Below are positions 32,242 through 41,009 of a DNA stretch of 64,000 nucleotides, piece by piece. Location: NCBI RefSeq assembly GCF_020715685.1, contig NZ_CP085840.1:806001-870000 (forward strand), read 5' to 3'. Numbering within the stretch: position 1 is the first letter of the stretch; every line of letters starts with the position of its first letter. Under the pieces are notes generated by a model. That model ran no database searches. It was not told the DNA's origin and was given only the letters and a program-made list of their open reading frames with translations. The translations under genes were made by a program, and so were the position numbers. The stretch comes from Dermatobacter hominis. GTDB taxonomy: Bacteria > Actinomycetota > Acidimicrobiia > Acidimicrobiales > Microtrichaceae.

Positions 32242-32717
32242 GACTGCCCTCCGTGCGCCCAGGCGTCGCCCGGGTACCAGGTCGTGTCGGCGCCGTCGAC
32301 GTCCTGCGGCCAGCACTCCGTGTAGGTCGCGCCGTCGGGCCCCGCCGAGATCGAGTGCACGGTGCCCTCGTCGATGACGCAGAACTCGCCGGCGCCGACG
32401 ACCTGCTCCGCCGAGCCCTCGCCGTCGTCGGTCGCTGCGCTCCGCACGACCACCGTCCCGGCGAACACGATCATCAGCAGCGGCTGGTCGTGGCGGCGAT
32501 CCGGTCCGCACCAGCCGGGCGCCAACCGGACCCCGTGGAGGCCGAACGAGGGGTCGATCCCCGTCGAGCGACGGATGGCCGCGAAGGTCGACGCGACGTC
32601 GACCGGCGCGGCGTCGAGCGTGCCGCCGTCGGCCCACCCGGTGCCGGACCCCTCGGGCACGAGCGGGACGGGTGCCCACCCGTCGTCGGCGAGCAGGTCC
32701 AGGAACTCGATGGGCAC
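32238..32717 (-). CDS. Cupin-like protein, degenerate metal site
   Basis: A 159-residue protein paralogous to the divergent one at 32831: both have DLLxDxxWxP, APVD(V/F)A(S/A)TF, (V/I)(F/L)AG, VGxGEF, (E/A)GT, AGPxGxTYxExWP and TYW/TWY followed by GD/DEGW. The metal-binding His row of its partner (PRHHHSLDEM) is replaced by DRRHDQPLLM, so metal binding is doubtful. GTG 32717 was chosen because it aligns with the paralogue start; an upstream 191-residue reading is probably too long. It couples to the KstD-like gene by a GTGA overlap, which suggests a related small-molecule or chaperone role. Confidence 0.8.
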   Translation of the reverse strand: MPIEFLDLLADDGWAPVPLVPEGSGTGWADGGTLDAAPVDVASTFAAIRRSTGIDPSFGLHGVRLAPGWCGPDRRHDQPLLMIVFAGTVVVRSAATDDGEGSAEQVVGAGEFCVIDEGTVHSISAGPDGATYTECWPQDVDGADTTWYPGDAWAHGGQS

Positions 32718-32830
32718 GACCGAACTCTGCCGATCGGGCTCGGACGGTGTCGAGAGCGATGTCCTGATGGGCGGGACCCCGCCCGTAGCGGGACGGGCGC
32801 GCCCGGCGGCCATCCGTCATCATCACGGGG

Positions 32831-33307
32831 ATGGGCGTCTTCGTGGCCGACCTGCTGGACGATGCCGACTGGGTCCCGCTCTCCCTGGACCAGCAGGCCA
32901 ACCCGACGTACTTCTGGCACGACGGCCGCCCGCTCTCGGAGGCGCCGGTCGACTTCGCCGCGACGTTCGACGGGGCGATGTGGATGTGCGCCAAGCGCAT
33001 CCGGATCCGCCAGTTCAACCGGAACCCGCTGCGGGTCCGGCCGCACTTCGTCGTCCCGCGCCACCACCACAGCCTCGACGAGATGGTCATCGTCCTGGCG
33101 GGCCAGTACCGGATCGACCACGGCGACGCCGGCGACCGGGCCTCGATCACGGTCGGACCGGGCGAGTACTTCATCAGCCGCGCCGGCACCCCGTACACGA
33201 TGACCGCGGGCCCCGAGGGCGTGACCTACATCGAGACGTGGCCCGAGCCGGTGCCGGAGCTGCTCACGTACTGGCACGACGAGGGCTGGGTCGACCGGGA
33301 CCCCTGA
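32831..33307 (+). CDS. Cupin domain protein
   Basis: A 158-residue single-domain cupin. First motif HFVVPRHHHSLDEMVIVLAGQYRI (about 77-100) with three His and a Glu; second motif GPGEYFISRAGTPYTM. It could bind Fe or Mn and act as an isomerase, dioxygenase or sensor; none can be assigned. Divergent from the degenerate paralogue at 32238, 113 bases away. Start ATG 32831 directly follows TCATCATCACGGGG; no clear ribosome site other than GGGG is seen. Convergent with the VOC gene after 42 bases. Confidence 0.85.
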   Translation: MGVFVADLLDDADWVPLSLDQQANPTYFWHDGRPLSEAPVDFAATFDGAMWMCAKRIRIRQFNRNPLRVRPHFVVPRHHHSLDEMVIVLAGQYRIDHGDAGDRASITVGPGEYFISRAGTPYTMTAGPEGVTYIETWPEPVPELLTYWHDEGWVDRDP

Positions 33308-33349
33308 CCCGCCCGACGCTCTCGCCGCGCAGGGACCGCGCCGGGATGA

Positions 33350-34273
33350 TCAGGGCCGGGGGTCGCCGGGCACCGTCGTGGTCGTGAACCGCCACGGGAT
33401 CCCGAGCCCGGCCGCGGGGTCGACGACCAGCGTGTCGTCGGTGCGGGCGACGAGCCCGAGGTCGACCGCCGCGAGGTGCTCGGCCACCCGGTCGAGGTCT
33501 GCGACCTGCCAGGCGATCGAGTGGTACGAGTCGTGCGGGAGCACGGCGGCGAGCTCCCCCGCCGCGACCGTGCAGGGCTCGGGCACCGCGTACTCGACGA
33601 TCCCGTCGGCCAGGTGCACCCAGGTCGCGGTCGCGCCGAGCACGTCGTCGCGCCCTCGGTGCACGACCGTGCCGCCGAACACCTCGAGCGCGAGGCGCAG
33701 CGCCCGGTCGGGCCGCGCGGTCAGCACGACGTGGTGGGAGCACCGGACGATGCCGAGCGGATCGTCGTCGGCGACGGGCGGCAGCGACCACCCGTCGTCG
33801 AGGCGGGGGTCGAGCGGGAACGGGATGCACGGCAGCAGCTCGTAGCGGAGGCCGGCGTCGTCGGGGGTCGTGAACAGGAGCGGCATCGGCGAGCCGACGG
33901 CGGTCGGGGGCTCCTCGCCGTCGACGACGCGGTCGAGCTGGTCGACGACGGTGTAGCCGTGCTCGAGCAGGGACCGGTGCAGCGAGCCGATGCCGTCGAC
34001 GTACCAGCCCATGCCCTTGAGCCGGGGGCGGTCGACGTCGGCGTAGCGCTGCTGCCCTGCGACGACGTAGCGGCGCGGATCGATGGAGTCGAAGAGCACG
34101 TCGGCGATCGGTGTGAACGTCGAGTGGTCGGGCACCGGCCGGCGCGGCGGCGACCCGTCGGGCCCGGGACGGGCGAGCGCGGAGAGAGGCGTGCTGGGTC
34201 GGCCGAACACCCGGGCGAAGAACGCCTCGGCCTCGGCGAGGTCGGGGACGTGGTGGCTCGGGTGGTAGAGCAT
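33350..34273 (-). CDS. VOC protein with two glyoxalase-like domains
   Basis: A 307-residue protein of two VOC domains, about 1-150 and 165-300. The first begins YHPSHHVPDLAEAEAFFARVFGRPS and the second CSHHVVLTARPDRALRLALEVFGGTVV. His pairs at YHPSHHV, CSHHV and YHSIAWQV recall extradiol-type ligand positions, but the final Glu is not certain. Gene starts 18 bases after the adenylate-forming ligase. Possible roles are extradiol dioxygenase, glyoxalase or hydroxyphenylpyruvate-dioxygenase-like chemistry. No clear ribosome site precedes ATG 34273. Confidence 0.82.
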   Translation of the reverse strand: MLYHPSHHVPDLAEAEAFFARVFGRPSTPLSALARPGPDGSPPRRPVPDHSTFTPIADVLFDSIDPRRYVVAGQQRYADVDRPRLKGMGWYVDGIGSLHRSLLEHGYTVVDQLDRVVDGEEPPTAVGSPMPLLFTTPDDAGLRYELLPCIPFPLDPRLDDGWSLPPVADDDPLGIVRCSHHVVLTARPDRALRLALEVFGGTVVHRGRDDVLGATATWVHLADGIVEYAVPEPCTVAAGELAAVLPHDSYHSIAWQVADLDRVAEHLAAVDLGLVARTDDTLVVDPAAGLGIPWRFTTTTVPGDPRP

Positions 34274-34290
34274 CGCCAGCCGGTGGTCGC

Positions 34291-35793
34291 TCAGCGCTCC
34301 TCCCGCAGCTCGCGCTTGAGCACCTTGCCCGACGGGTTGCGCGGCAGGGCTTCCAGGAACTCGACGTCCGCCGGCACCTTGAACCGGGCCAGCTGCCCGC
34401 GGCAGTGCTCGATCAGCTCGTCGGCGGTCGGCGCCGAGCCGGGCCGGGCCACGACGTACGCCACGGGGACCTCGCCCCAGCGCTCGTGCGGACGGCCGAC
34501 GACGGCGACCTCGAGCACCGCCGGGTGCTCGTCGAGCACGCGCTCGACCTCGGAGCCGGCGATGTTCTCGCCGCCCGAGATGATCATGTCCTTGAGCCGG
34601 TCGACGATGTACACGTAGCCGTCGGCGTCGACGACGCCGATGTCGCCCGTGTGGAACCAGCCGCCCTCGAACGCCCGCGCCGTGGCGTCGGGGTCGCGCC
34701 AGTAGCCGGCGAAGACCTTGGGCCCCCTGAGGACGACCTCGCCGCGCTCGCCGGGCGGCACCGGACGACCCTCGGCATCCCAGACCTGCAGGTCGAGGTA
34801 GGGGCACGGACGGCCGACGCTGCCGAGCTTCGACCGCGTGCTCGCCGGGTCGAGGAACGTGTCGCCGGAGACGGTCTCCGTCAGGCCGTAGGCGTCGGCG
34901 AGCCAGGCGGACGGGAAGGTGCGCTCGAGCCGGTCGATGAACGGGATCGGCAGCTTCTCGCCGCCCGCGATGATCAGCCGCACCGACGAGAGGTCGCGGC
35001 GCTCGACGTCGGGCTCGTCGAGCACGGCGCGGAGCATGGCCGGCGCCATCCACACGCACGTCACGCGGGACCGCTCGATCTCGTCGACCACCGCGGCGGC
35101 GTCGAAGGTGCGGTGCACGACGGTGGTCGCGCCCACCGAGATCAGCGAGGTCGTGATCAGGTCGAGCGCGCCGACGTGGTACAGCGGCCCGCAGGCCAGG
35201 CCGACGTCGGCGGCGGTGAACCCGAGCTCGGCCACGTGGGCGGCGTTCTTCCACGCCAGGTTGGCGTGGGTGAGCATGACGCCCTTGGGCCGCCCGGTGG
35301 TGCCCGAGGTGTACATCAGCCGGTGGACGTCGCTGCCGGCGGCCTCGGCCCGCGGCGCCGGCTCGGCCGCCGCCAGCTCCTCGAAGGTCGCCCAGCCGTC
35401 GCCTCCCGCGCCGTCGATGCCCGGGACCGGGACGCAGATCCGGAGGAGGTCGAGACCGGCCGCGGCGTCGCCGCCGAGGTCGAGCAGCTCGGCGTCGCAC
35501 ACGAGCGCCCCGGCGCCCGAGTGCTCGAGGAGGTAGCGGATCTCGGGTGCCGCCAAGCGCCAGTTGATCGGCATGGCGATCGCGCCGAGCGCGTTGGCGG
35601 CGAAGATCGTCTCCAACATCTCGACGCTGTTGTACGAGAGCAGCCCGACGACGTCGCCGCGTCCGACGCCCCGGGCCGAGAGCCCGCCGGCCACGCGGAG
35701 GCTCCGGTCGAGCGCCTCTGCGTACGTCGCCGATCGGGCGGCGCTGACGGCCATCGGCCGGTCCGGCGTGCGGGCGGCGTGGTGCTCGAGCAC
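34291..35793 (-). CDS. Acyl-CoA synthetase / AMP-dependent ligase
   Basis: Adenylate-forming enzyme of at least 500 residues. MYTSGTTGRPKGVMLTH (about 160-176), YGLTET, GDIGVVDADGYVYIVDRLKDMI, GGENIAGSEVE and the C-terminal Lys in NPSGKVLKRELREER are all present. The only ordinary start is GTG 35793 (VLEHHAARTPDRP). An in-frame extension (LNWTS... read upstream to about 35856) looks coding and has AGGGGAG before a CTG at 35856, so a CTG start is possible. It is divergent from the TetR regulator, which may control it. It should activate an acid of the pathway, substrate unknown. Confidence 0.9.
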   Translation of the reverse strand: MLEHHAARTPDRPMAVSAARSATYAEALDRSLRVAGGLSARGVGRGDVVGLLSYNSVEMLETIFAANALGAIAMPINWRLAAPEIRYLLEHSGAGALVCDAELLDLGGDAAAGLDLLRICVPVPGIDGAGGDGWATFEELAAAEPAPRAEAAGSDVHRLMYTSGTTGRPKGVMLTHANLAWKNAAHVAELGFTAADVGLACGPLYHVGALDLITTSLISVGATTVVHRTFDAAAVVDEIERSRVTCVWMAPAMLRAVLDEPDVERRDLSSVRLIIAGGEKLPIPFIDRLERTFPSAWLADAYGLTETVSGDTFLDPASTRSKLGSVGRPCPYLDLQVWDAEGRPVPPGERGEVVLRGPKVFAGYWRDPDATARAFEGGWFHTGDIGVVDADGYVYIVDRLKDMIISGGENIAGSEVERVLDEHPAVLEVAVVGRPHERWGEVPVAYVVARPGSAPTADELIEHCRGQLARFKVPADVEFLEALPRNPSGKVLKRELREER

Positions 35794-35899
35794 CGACGTC
35801 CAGTTGAGGTCGGCGGGCGCCGCGACGGCGCCGCGCTCCGGCGGTTCCGGTGACAGGTCGAGCTCCCCTCTGACGCACCCACGCCCGGCGCGGAATTGT

Positions 35900-35917
35900 T
35901 TCGACTGGTCGTTACAG
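35900..35917. promoter_or_regulatory. Operator-like site upstream of the TetR gene
   Basis: TTCGACTGGTCGTTACAG contains CGAC-TG-GTCG, an exact inverted repeat (35902-35911). TTCGACTGGTCG differs by one base from 42084-42095 and by two from 38577-38588. It lies in the 140-base gap between the ligase and TetR genes, 16 bases before the TetR GTG. This pattern fits autoregulation by the TetR protein. Confidence 0.65.
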
Positions 35918-35933
35918 AGACTAGGGTCGCCGG

Positions 35934-36560
35934 GTGGCCGCCGGCGACCCCATCCGAGCAGACGCTCCGGCCGGGCCGGCGCGCAGCGCCAAGTGGCAGC
36001 GGCGCCGCCGGCTGATCGTCGACACCTCGGCGCGCGTGTTCGCGGAGCGCGGGTTCCACGGCACCAGCACCACCGAGCTGTGCGACGCCAACCAGCTGGG
36101 CAAGGGCGCCCTCTACTACTACATCGGCTCCAAGGAGGAGCTGCTCGCCGCCATCCACGACCGGGTGATGGACGAGGTCATGGCCGGCGCGGCCCGGGTG
36201 GCAGAGGCCGGCGGATCGCCGCCCGAGCAGCTGGCGCGCATGGGCCACGAGCTCCTCGACGTGATCGCCCGCTACCCCGACCACGTGTGGGTGTTCCTCC
36301 ACGAGTTCCCGGCGCTGACCGGTGAGAACGCGACCCAGTTCCGCGCCCGCCGCCACGAGTACGAGCACGCCGTCGAGTCGGTCATCGCCGCCGGCGTCGC
36401 CTCGGGCGACTTCCGGCCGGTCGACCCGCGCCTGACCAGCCGGGCCTGGCTCGGCATGTACAACTACACCTACCTCTGGCTGAAGCCGGGCGGGTCGCTC
36501 TCGGCGGCCGAGGTCGCCGAGCAGTTCGCCGACGTGTTCATCAAGGGGATCGCCGAGTGA
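35934..36560 (+). CDS. TetR family transcriptional regulator
   Basis: Regulator of 208 residues. The N-terminal HTH (about 20-65) reads LIVDTSARVFAERGFHGTSTTELCDANQLGKGALYYYIGSKEELLAAI, including the recognition helix LGKGALYYYIGSKEEL. The rest is helical, with WLGMYNYTYLWLKPGG near the end, typical of TetR ligand domains. GTG start at 35934. It overlaps the E1 fusion gene (GTGA) and so is co-transcribed with it. Palindromes of the same core at its own promoter, at the BVMO and at the PhyH gene suggest a local regulon. Confidence 0.95.
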   Translation: MAAGDPIRADAPAGPARSAKWQRRRRLIVDTSARVFAERGFHGTSTTELCDANQLGKGALYYYIGSKEELLAAIHDRVMDEVMAGAARVAEAGGSPPEQLARMGHELLDVIARYPDHVWVFLHEFPALTGENATQFRARRHEYEHAVESVIAAGVASGDFRPVDPRLTSRAWLGMYNYTYLWLKPGGSLSAAEVAEQFADVFIKGIAE

Positions 36561-38536
36561 GCGACGCGGCGGCCGACGAGGTCGCCGACCTCGTCGAGCG
36601 GCACCGGCGGATGCTGCTCATCCGTGGGTTCGAGGACCGGGTGGCCGCCCTCTACCGGGACGGCGAGGTGCCGGGCTTCGTCCACCTCTCGACCGGGCAG
36701 GAGGCCTCGGCAGTCGGGGCGTGCTGGCCGCTCCGCCCGGGTGACGTCATCACCTCCACGCACCGCGGCCACGGGCACTGCCTCGCCAAGGGGCTGTCGC
36801 CGGTCGCGATGTTCGCCGAGCTGATGGCCCGCGACACCGGGACGAACCGCGGCCGGGGCGGCTCGATGCACATCGCCGATCCGTCGCTCGGGATCTTCGG
36901 CGCCAACGGCATCGTCGGGGCGGGCCTCCCGATCGCGGTCGGCGCCGCGACCGCGAGCCGGCTCCGCGCCGACAACGGGCTGGCGGTCGCCTTCTTCGGC
37001 GATGGCGCGGTCGCCCAGGGGGCGTTCCACGAGGCCGTCAACCTGGCTGCGGTCTGGCGGCTGCCGGTCGTGTTCTGGTGCGAGGACAACGGCTACGCCG
37101 AGTTCTCCCCCGCCGAAGCCCAGCACGCCGTGCCGCTCGCCCGGCGCGCCGACGGCTACGGGCTCACGCACCTCCAAGTGGACGGCAACGACGTCGAGGC
37201 CTGCGTCGACACGATGGCGCGGGCCGCCGCCCAGGTCCGGGCCGACGGCCCGCCGGTCCTCGTCGAGGCCACCACCTACCGCTGGCACGGCCACTACGAG
37301 GGCGACCCCGAGCGCTACCGCACCGCCGACGAGCGGGAGCGGTGGAAGGGGCGGGACCCGCTGCTCGTGCACCGCGCCCGCCTGCTCGAGGCGGGCGTCG
37401 ACGCCACGGAGCTCGACGCGCTGGTCGCGGCGGTCGACCGCGAGCTCGACGAGGCCGTCCGCACGGCCCGGGCCGCGCCGTCGCCCTCGGTCGACTCCCT
37501 CCACGACTTCGTCGTCCGGCCCCGACCCGTGGTGCCCGAGCCGACGGCGCCCGAGCCCGATGCCGAGCCGTTCCGCATGATGGACGCGATCCACGACGCC
37601 CTCGAGGTCGAGCTCACCGACGACGAGCGGACGTTCGTCGCCGGCATCGACGTCGGCGACGGCGGCAACGTGTTCGGCCTGACCCGGGGCCTGCGCGACC
37701 GCTTCGGCGACCGTGTCCGCGACACCCCGATCTCCGAGACCGCGATCGTCGGCCTCGGCGTCGGCGCCGCGATGGCCGGCATGCGGCCCGTCGTCGAGAT
37801 CATGTACCTCGACTTCGTCGGCGTGTGCCTCGACCAGCTGCTGAACCAGGCGGCCAAGCTGCCGTTCATGACCGGCGGCGGTGCGCCGATGGGCCTGACG
37901 GTCCGGACGCAGTTCGGGGCGGGGCGGTCCTCGGGGAGCCAGCACTCGCAGAGCCTCGAGGCGCTGCTCGCGCACATCCCGGGGCTCAGCGTCGTCATGC
38001 CGAGCACCCCTGCCGACGCGTACGGGCTCCTCCGCGCCGCCATCCAGGACCCGAACCCGGTCGTGTTCATCGAGAACCGCCTCACCTACGGCATGAAGGG
38101 ACCGCGCCCGCCGCGGGACCACCTGCTGCCGATCGGCCGGTCCGCGATCGTCCGGGCCGGCACGCAGATCACGCTCGTGTCGGTCTCGCGGATGGTGCAC
38201 GAGGCGCTCGCGGCGGCCGAGGCCGTCGCCGCGGAGGGGTTGTCGGTCGAGGTGATCGACCTGCGCACCGTCGCCCCGCTCGACCTCGGGCCGGTGCTCG
38301 AGTCGGTGGGCCGGACCAGCCGGCTGCTGATCGCGCACGAGGCGGTCGTGCCGTTCGGCATCGGGGCCGAGATCGCGGCGACGGTCGCCCGGGAGGCGTT
38401 CTGGTCGCTGGACGCGCCGATCGAGCGCATCGGTGCGGCGCCGACGCCCGCCCCGTACGCGCCCGACCTCGAGCGGGCGTGGCTGCCCGATCGCGACCGC
38501 ATCGCCGAGGCGCTGCGCCGCCTCGCCGCGGTCTGA
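36557..38536 (+). CDS. TPP-dependent dehydrogenase E1, alpha-beta fusion
   Basis: A 659-residue fusion of E1 alpha (about 1-310) and E1 beta (about 338-655). TPP motif GDGAVAQGAFHEAVNLAA (about 151) with the Asn of WCEDNGYAEF, and beta motifs EIMYLDFVGVCLDQLLNQAAK and LLIAHEAVVPFGIGAEIAA. Fused E1 is known for 2-oxoisovalerate- and acetoin-dehydrogenase-like enzymes. No E2 or E3 gene is in the window, so either these are elsewhere or the protein acts as another 2-oxoacid enzyme. Overlaps the TetR stop by GTGA. Substrate unknown; a branched or ring-derived 2-oxoacid is a guess. Confidence 0.92.
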   Translation: MSDAAADEVADLVERHRRMLLIRGFEDRVAALYRDGEVPGFVHLSTGQEASAVGACWPLRPGDVITSTHRGHGHCLAKGLSPVAMFAELMARDTGTNRGRGGSMHIADPSLGIFGANGIVGAGLPIAVGAATASRLRADNGLAVAFFGDGAVAQGAFHEAVNLAAVWRLPVVFWCEDNGYAEFSPAEAQHAVPLARRADGYGLTHLQVDGNDVEACVDTMARAAAQVRADGPPVLVEATTYRWHGHYEGDPERYRTADERERWKGRDPLLVHRARLLEAGVDATELDALVAAVDRELDEAVRTARAAPSPSVDSLHDFVVRPRPVVPEPTAPEPDAEPFRMMDAIHDALEVELTDDERTFVAGIDVGDGGNVFGLTRGLRDRFGDRVRDTPISETAIVGLGVGAAMAGMRPVVEIMYLDFVGVCLDQLLNQAAKLPFMTGGGAPMGLTVRTQFGAGRSSGSQHSQSLEALLAHIPGLSVVMPSTPADAYGLLRAAIQDPNPVVFIENRLTYGMKGPRPPRDHLLPIGRSAIVRAGTQITLVSVSRMVHEALAAAEAVAAEGLSVEVIDLRTVAPLDLGPVLESVGRTSRLLIAHEAVVPFGIGAEIAATVAREAFWSLDAPIERIGAAPTPAPYAPDLERAWLPDRDRIAEALRRLAAV

Positions 38537-38576
38537 ACCGATCGACGGGACGGCCGGATCGCCGTCCCTCGAAAAG

Positions 38577-38595
38577 TTCGACCGCTCGGTCTAAT
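38577..38595 (+). promoter_or_regulatory. Operator and -10 of the BVMO operon
   Basis: TTCGACCGCTCGGTCTAAT carries GACCG-CT-CGGTC, an inverted repeat overlapping the likely -10 TCTAAT (38590-38595). It is identical except for one base to 42084-42102. Gene start at 38629, with GAGGGGGG before it. No good -35 is present at 17 bases. Confidence 0.7.
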
Positions 38596-38628
38596 CTCGC
38601 GCACCAGCGGAACGACCCGAGGGGGGAC

Positions 38629-40266
38629 ATGGGAGACGCAGCGCCGGGGGGCGCGGTCGACGTCGAGGTGCTGGTGATCGGCGCCGGGGTGACCGGGCTG
38701 TACCAGCTGTACCGCGCCCGGGAGGACGGCTTCTCGACCCTGCTGCTCGAGGCCGGCGACGGCGTGGGCGGGACGTGGTACTGGAACCGCTACCCCGAGG
38801 CGCGGTTCGACTCGGAGAGCTACACGTACGCCTACGTGTTCTCCGAGGACATGTTCCGCGAGTGGGAGTGGAGCGAGCGCTTCGCCGGGCAGCCCGAGGT
38901 CGAGCGGTACTTCCAGCGCTTCGTCGAGCGGTTCGACCTGGCGCCGCTGATCCGGTTCGGGACGAAGGTCACCTCGGTGGTCTGGGACGACGCGTCGGGC
39001 ACCTGGACGGTCACCGCCGAGGACGGCCGGCGCTGGGTCGCCCGGTTCGTCGTCGCCGCCACGGGGATGCTGTCGTACCCGTACGTCCCCGAGGTCCCGG
39101 GCCGTGACGACTTCCGCGGCGAGTCGCACCACACCGGGTTGTGGCCCGCCGAGGGGGTCGACGTCACCGGCAAGCGGGTGGCGGTGATCGGCACGGGCTC
39201 GAGCGGCGTCCAGGTCATCCCCCCGATCGCCGCCGAGGCCGCCGAGCTCGTCGTGTACCAGCGGACACCGAACTGGTGCACCCCGCTCAACAACGCGCCG
39301 ATCACCCCCGACGAGCAGCGGGCTCTGCAGGCCGGCTTCGAGCACATCCAGCGGACGCTCAACACCTCCGCCACCGGCTTCCTCACGCCGCCGCCCGAGC
39401 GGATGTCGACCGAGGACACCGCCGAGGAGCGCCAGGCGTTCTTCGAGACGATGTGGAACAGCCCCGGTTTCGCCAAGCTGCTGGCCAACTACAAGGACCT
39501 GCTGAGCGACCCCGACGTCAACCGCGAGTGGTGCGATTTCATCGCCGCCAAAGTGCGCGCCGTCGTCGAGGACCCGGCGACCGCCGAGCGCCTGATCCCC
39601 AAGGACCACCGCTACGGCGAGAAGCGGCCGCCGTTCGTGACCGGCTACTTCGAGGTCTTCAACGAGCCGCACGTCTCGCTGGTGTCGCTCGAGGAGCACC
39701 CGATGGTGCGGCTCACCGAGACCGGCATCGAGACCACGGACGGCCACCGCGAGTTCGACGTCGTCGTCTGGGCGACCGGCTTCGACTACGGCACGGGCCA
39801 GCTGCGGCGGCTCGGCGTGCGAGGCGTCGACGGCGTCGCGCTCGAGGACCACTGGGCCGACGGGCCGCTCACCTACCTGGGCGTCCACAGCAGCGGCTTC
39901 CCCAACTTCTTCTTCCCCGGCGGGCCCCACGGCGCGAGCGCGAACGTGCCGCGGTACAACACCGACCAGGCCGACCACGTCGCCGACCTCCTGGTCGCCA
40001 TGCGGGAGCAGGGCCACGACGTGGTCGACGTCCCGCCGGCGCTCGAGCAGGAGTTCACCGACATGATCGACCAGCTCTCGCGGCACGTGCCGTTCACGAA
40101 GATCAGCTACTTCTTCGGCTCGAACATCCCGGGCAAGCCGGTGCGGAACCTCCTGAACCCGGGCGGGCGGCCCATGCTGTTCCGGTTCATCCAGGAGCTC
40201 CGCGACGACGGGTACTCGTCGCTGTCGCTCTCGTCCCGGGCCGCCGCCGACCCGGCCGCCCCGTGA
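38629..40266 (+). CDS. Baeyer-Villiger monooxygenase (flavin-binding)
   Basis: Type I BVMO of 545 residues. First Rossmann motif GAGVTG (about 18-23), GGTWYWNRYPEARFDSES, the BVMO fingerprint FRGESHHTGLW (FxGxxxHxxxW, about 163-173), a second Rossmann motif GTGSSG and the ATG-type motif VWATGFDYG. Uses FAD, NADPH and O2 to turn a ketone into an ester or lactone. It is followed by an SDR (one-base overlap) and an alpha/beta hydrolase (ATGA overlap): a cassette that can make a ketone, insert oxygen and hydrolyse the ester. ATG 38629 has GAGGGGGG seven bases upstream. Confidence 0.95.
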   Translation: MGDAAPGGAVDVEVLVIGAGVTGLYQLYRAREDGFSTLLLEAGDGVGGTWYWNRYPEARFDSESYTYAYVFSEDMFREWEWSERFAGQPEVERYFQRFVERFDLAPLIRFGTKVTSVVWDDASGTWTVTAEDGRRWVARFVVAATGMLSYPYVPEVPGRDDFRGESHHTGLWPAEGVDVTGKRVAVIGTGSSGVQVIPPIAAEAAELVVYQRTPNWCTPLNNAPITPDEQRALQAGFEHIQRTLNTSATGFLTPPPERMSTEDTAEERQAFFETMWNSPGFAKLLANYKDLLSDPDVNREWCDFIAAKVRAVVEDPATAERLIPKDHRYGEKRPPFVTGYFEVFNEPHVSLVSLEEHPMVRLTETGIETTDGHREFDVVVWATGFDYGTGQLRRLGVRGVDGVALEDHWADGPLTYLGVHSSGFPNFFFPGGPHGASANVPRYNTDQADHVADLLVAMREQGHDVVDVPPALEQEFTDMIDQLSRHVPFTKISYFFGSNIPGKPVRNLLNPGGRPMLFRFIQELRDDGYSSLSLSSRAAADPAAP

Positions 40267-41009
40267 TGCTCGCCGGCCGCACCGCGGTCATCACCGGCGG
40301 CGCCTCGGGCATGGGCCGCGCCGCGTCGGTCCTGTTCGCGGAGAACGGCGCGCACGTGGTCGTCGTCGACCGCGACGGACCGGCCGGCGCCGAGGTCGTC
40401 GACGAGATCCGCGCCGCGGGCGGCTCCGCCGAGCACCACGTGCTCGACCTGTCGGACCAGGGCGCGGTGGCCCCGTGGTCCGAGGCGCTCGAGCACGAGG
40501 TCGTCGACGTCCTGTTCAGCCACGCCGGGCTCCCGGGCCCGCCGGGGTGGCGGTTCGACGCCGACTCCTGGAACGAGACGATGGTCGTCAACGTGTGGGC
40601 GCCGATGGAGGTGACCCGCCAGCTGCTGCCCCGCCTCCGGCGGGCGCCGTCCGCCTCGCTGATCTACACCGCGTCCACCTCGGGCATCCGGGCGGTGCCC
40701 GGGCTGCTCACCTACTCGGCGAGCAAGGGCGCGCTCATCCAGTTCGTGCGCTCGCTCGCCGTCCAGCTGGCCCCCGAGGGCATCCGGGCGAACGCCATCT
40801 GCCCCGGCGCCACCGACACCCCGGCCCTCCGCCGCGACATCGAGGACGGCACCGTGACCGCATCGATCGAGACCATCGCCCAGCACATCCCCATGCGCCG
40901 GCTCGGCACCGTCGACGACGTCGCCGGGGTCGCGCTGTTCCTCGCGTCCGACGCGTCGGCCTACGTCACCGGCCAGGCCATCCCGATCGACGGCGGGGCG
41001 ACGGCATGA
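40266..41009 (+). CDS. SDR family oxidoreductase (BVMO cassette)
   Basis: Classical short-chain dehydrogenase of 247 residues: TGGASGMG (about 9-16), HAGLPG for the NNAG region, catalytic Ser in TASTSG, Tyr/Lys in YSASK, and VTGQAIPIDGGAT at the end. Asp in VVDRDG suggests NAD. The ATG overlaps the BVMO stop by one base and the stop overlaps the esterase ATG. It probably supplies the ketone for the BVMO or works on the alcohol released by the esterase. Confidence 0.93.
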   Translation: MLAGRTAVITGGASGMGRAASVLFAENGAHVVVVDRDGPAGAEVVDEIRAAGGSAEHHVLDLSDQGAVAPWSEALEHEVVDVLFSHAGLPGPPGWRFDADSWNETMVVNVWAPMEVTRQLLPRLRRAPSASLIYTASTSGIRAVPGLLTYSASKGALIQFVRSLAVQLAPEGIRANAICPGATDTPALRRDIEDGTVTASIETIAQHIPMRRLGTVDDVAGVALFLASDASAYVTGQAIPIDGGATA

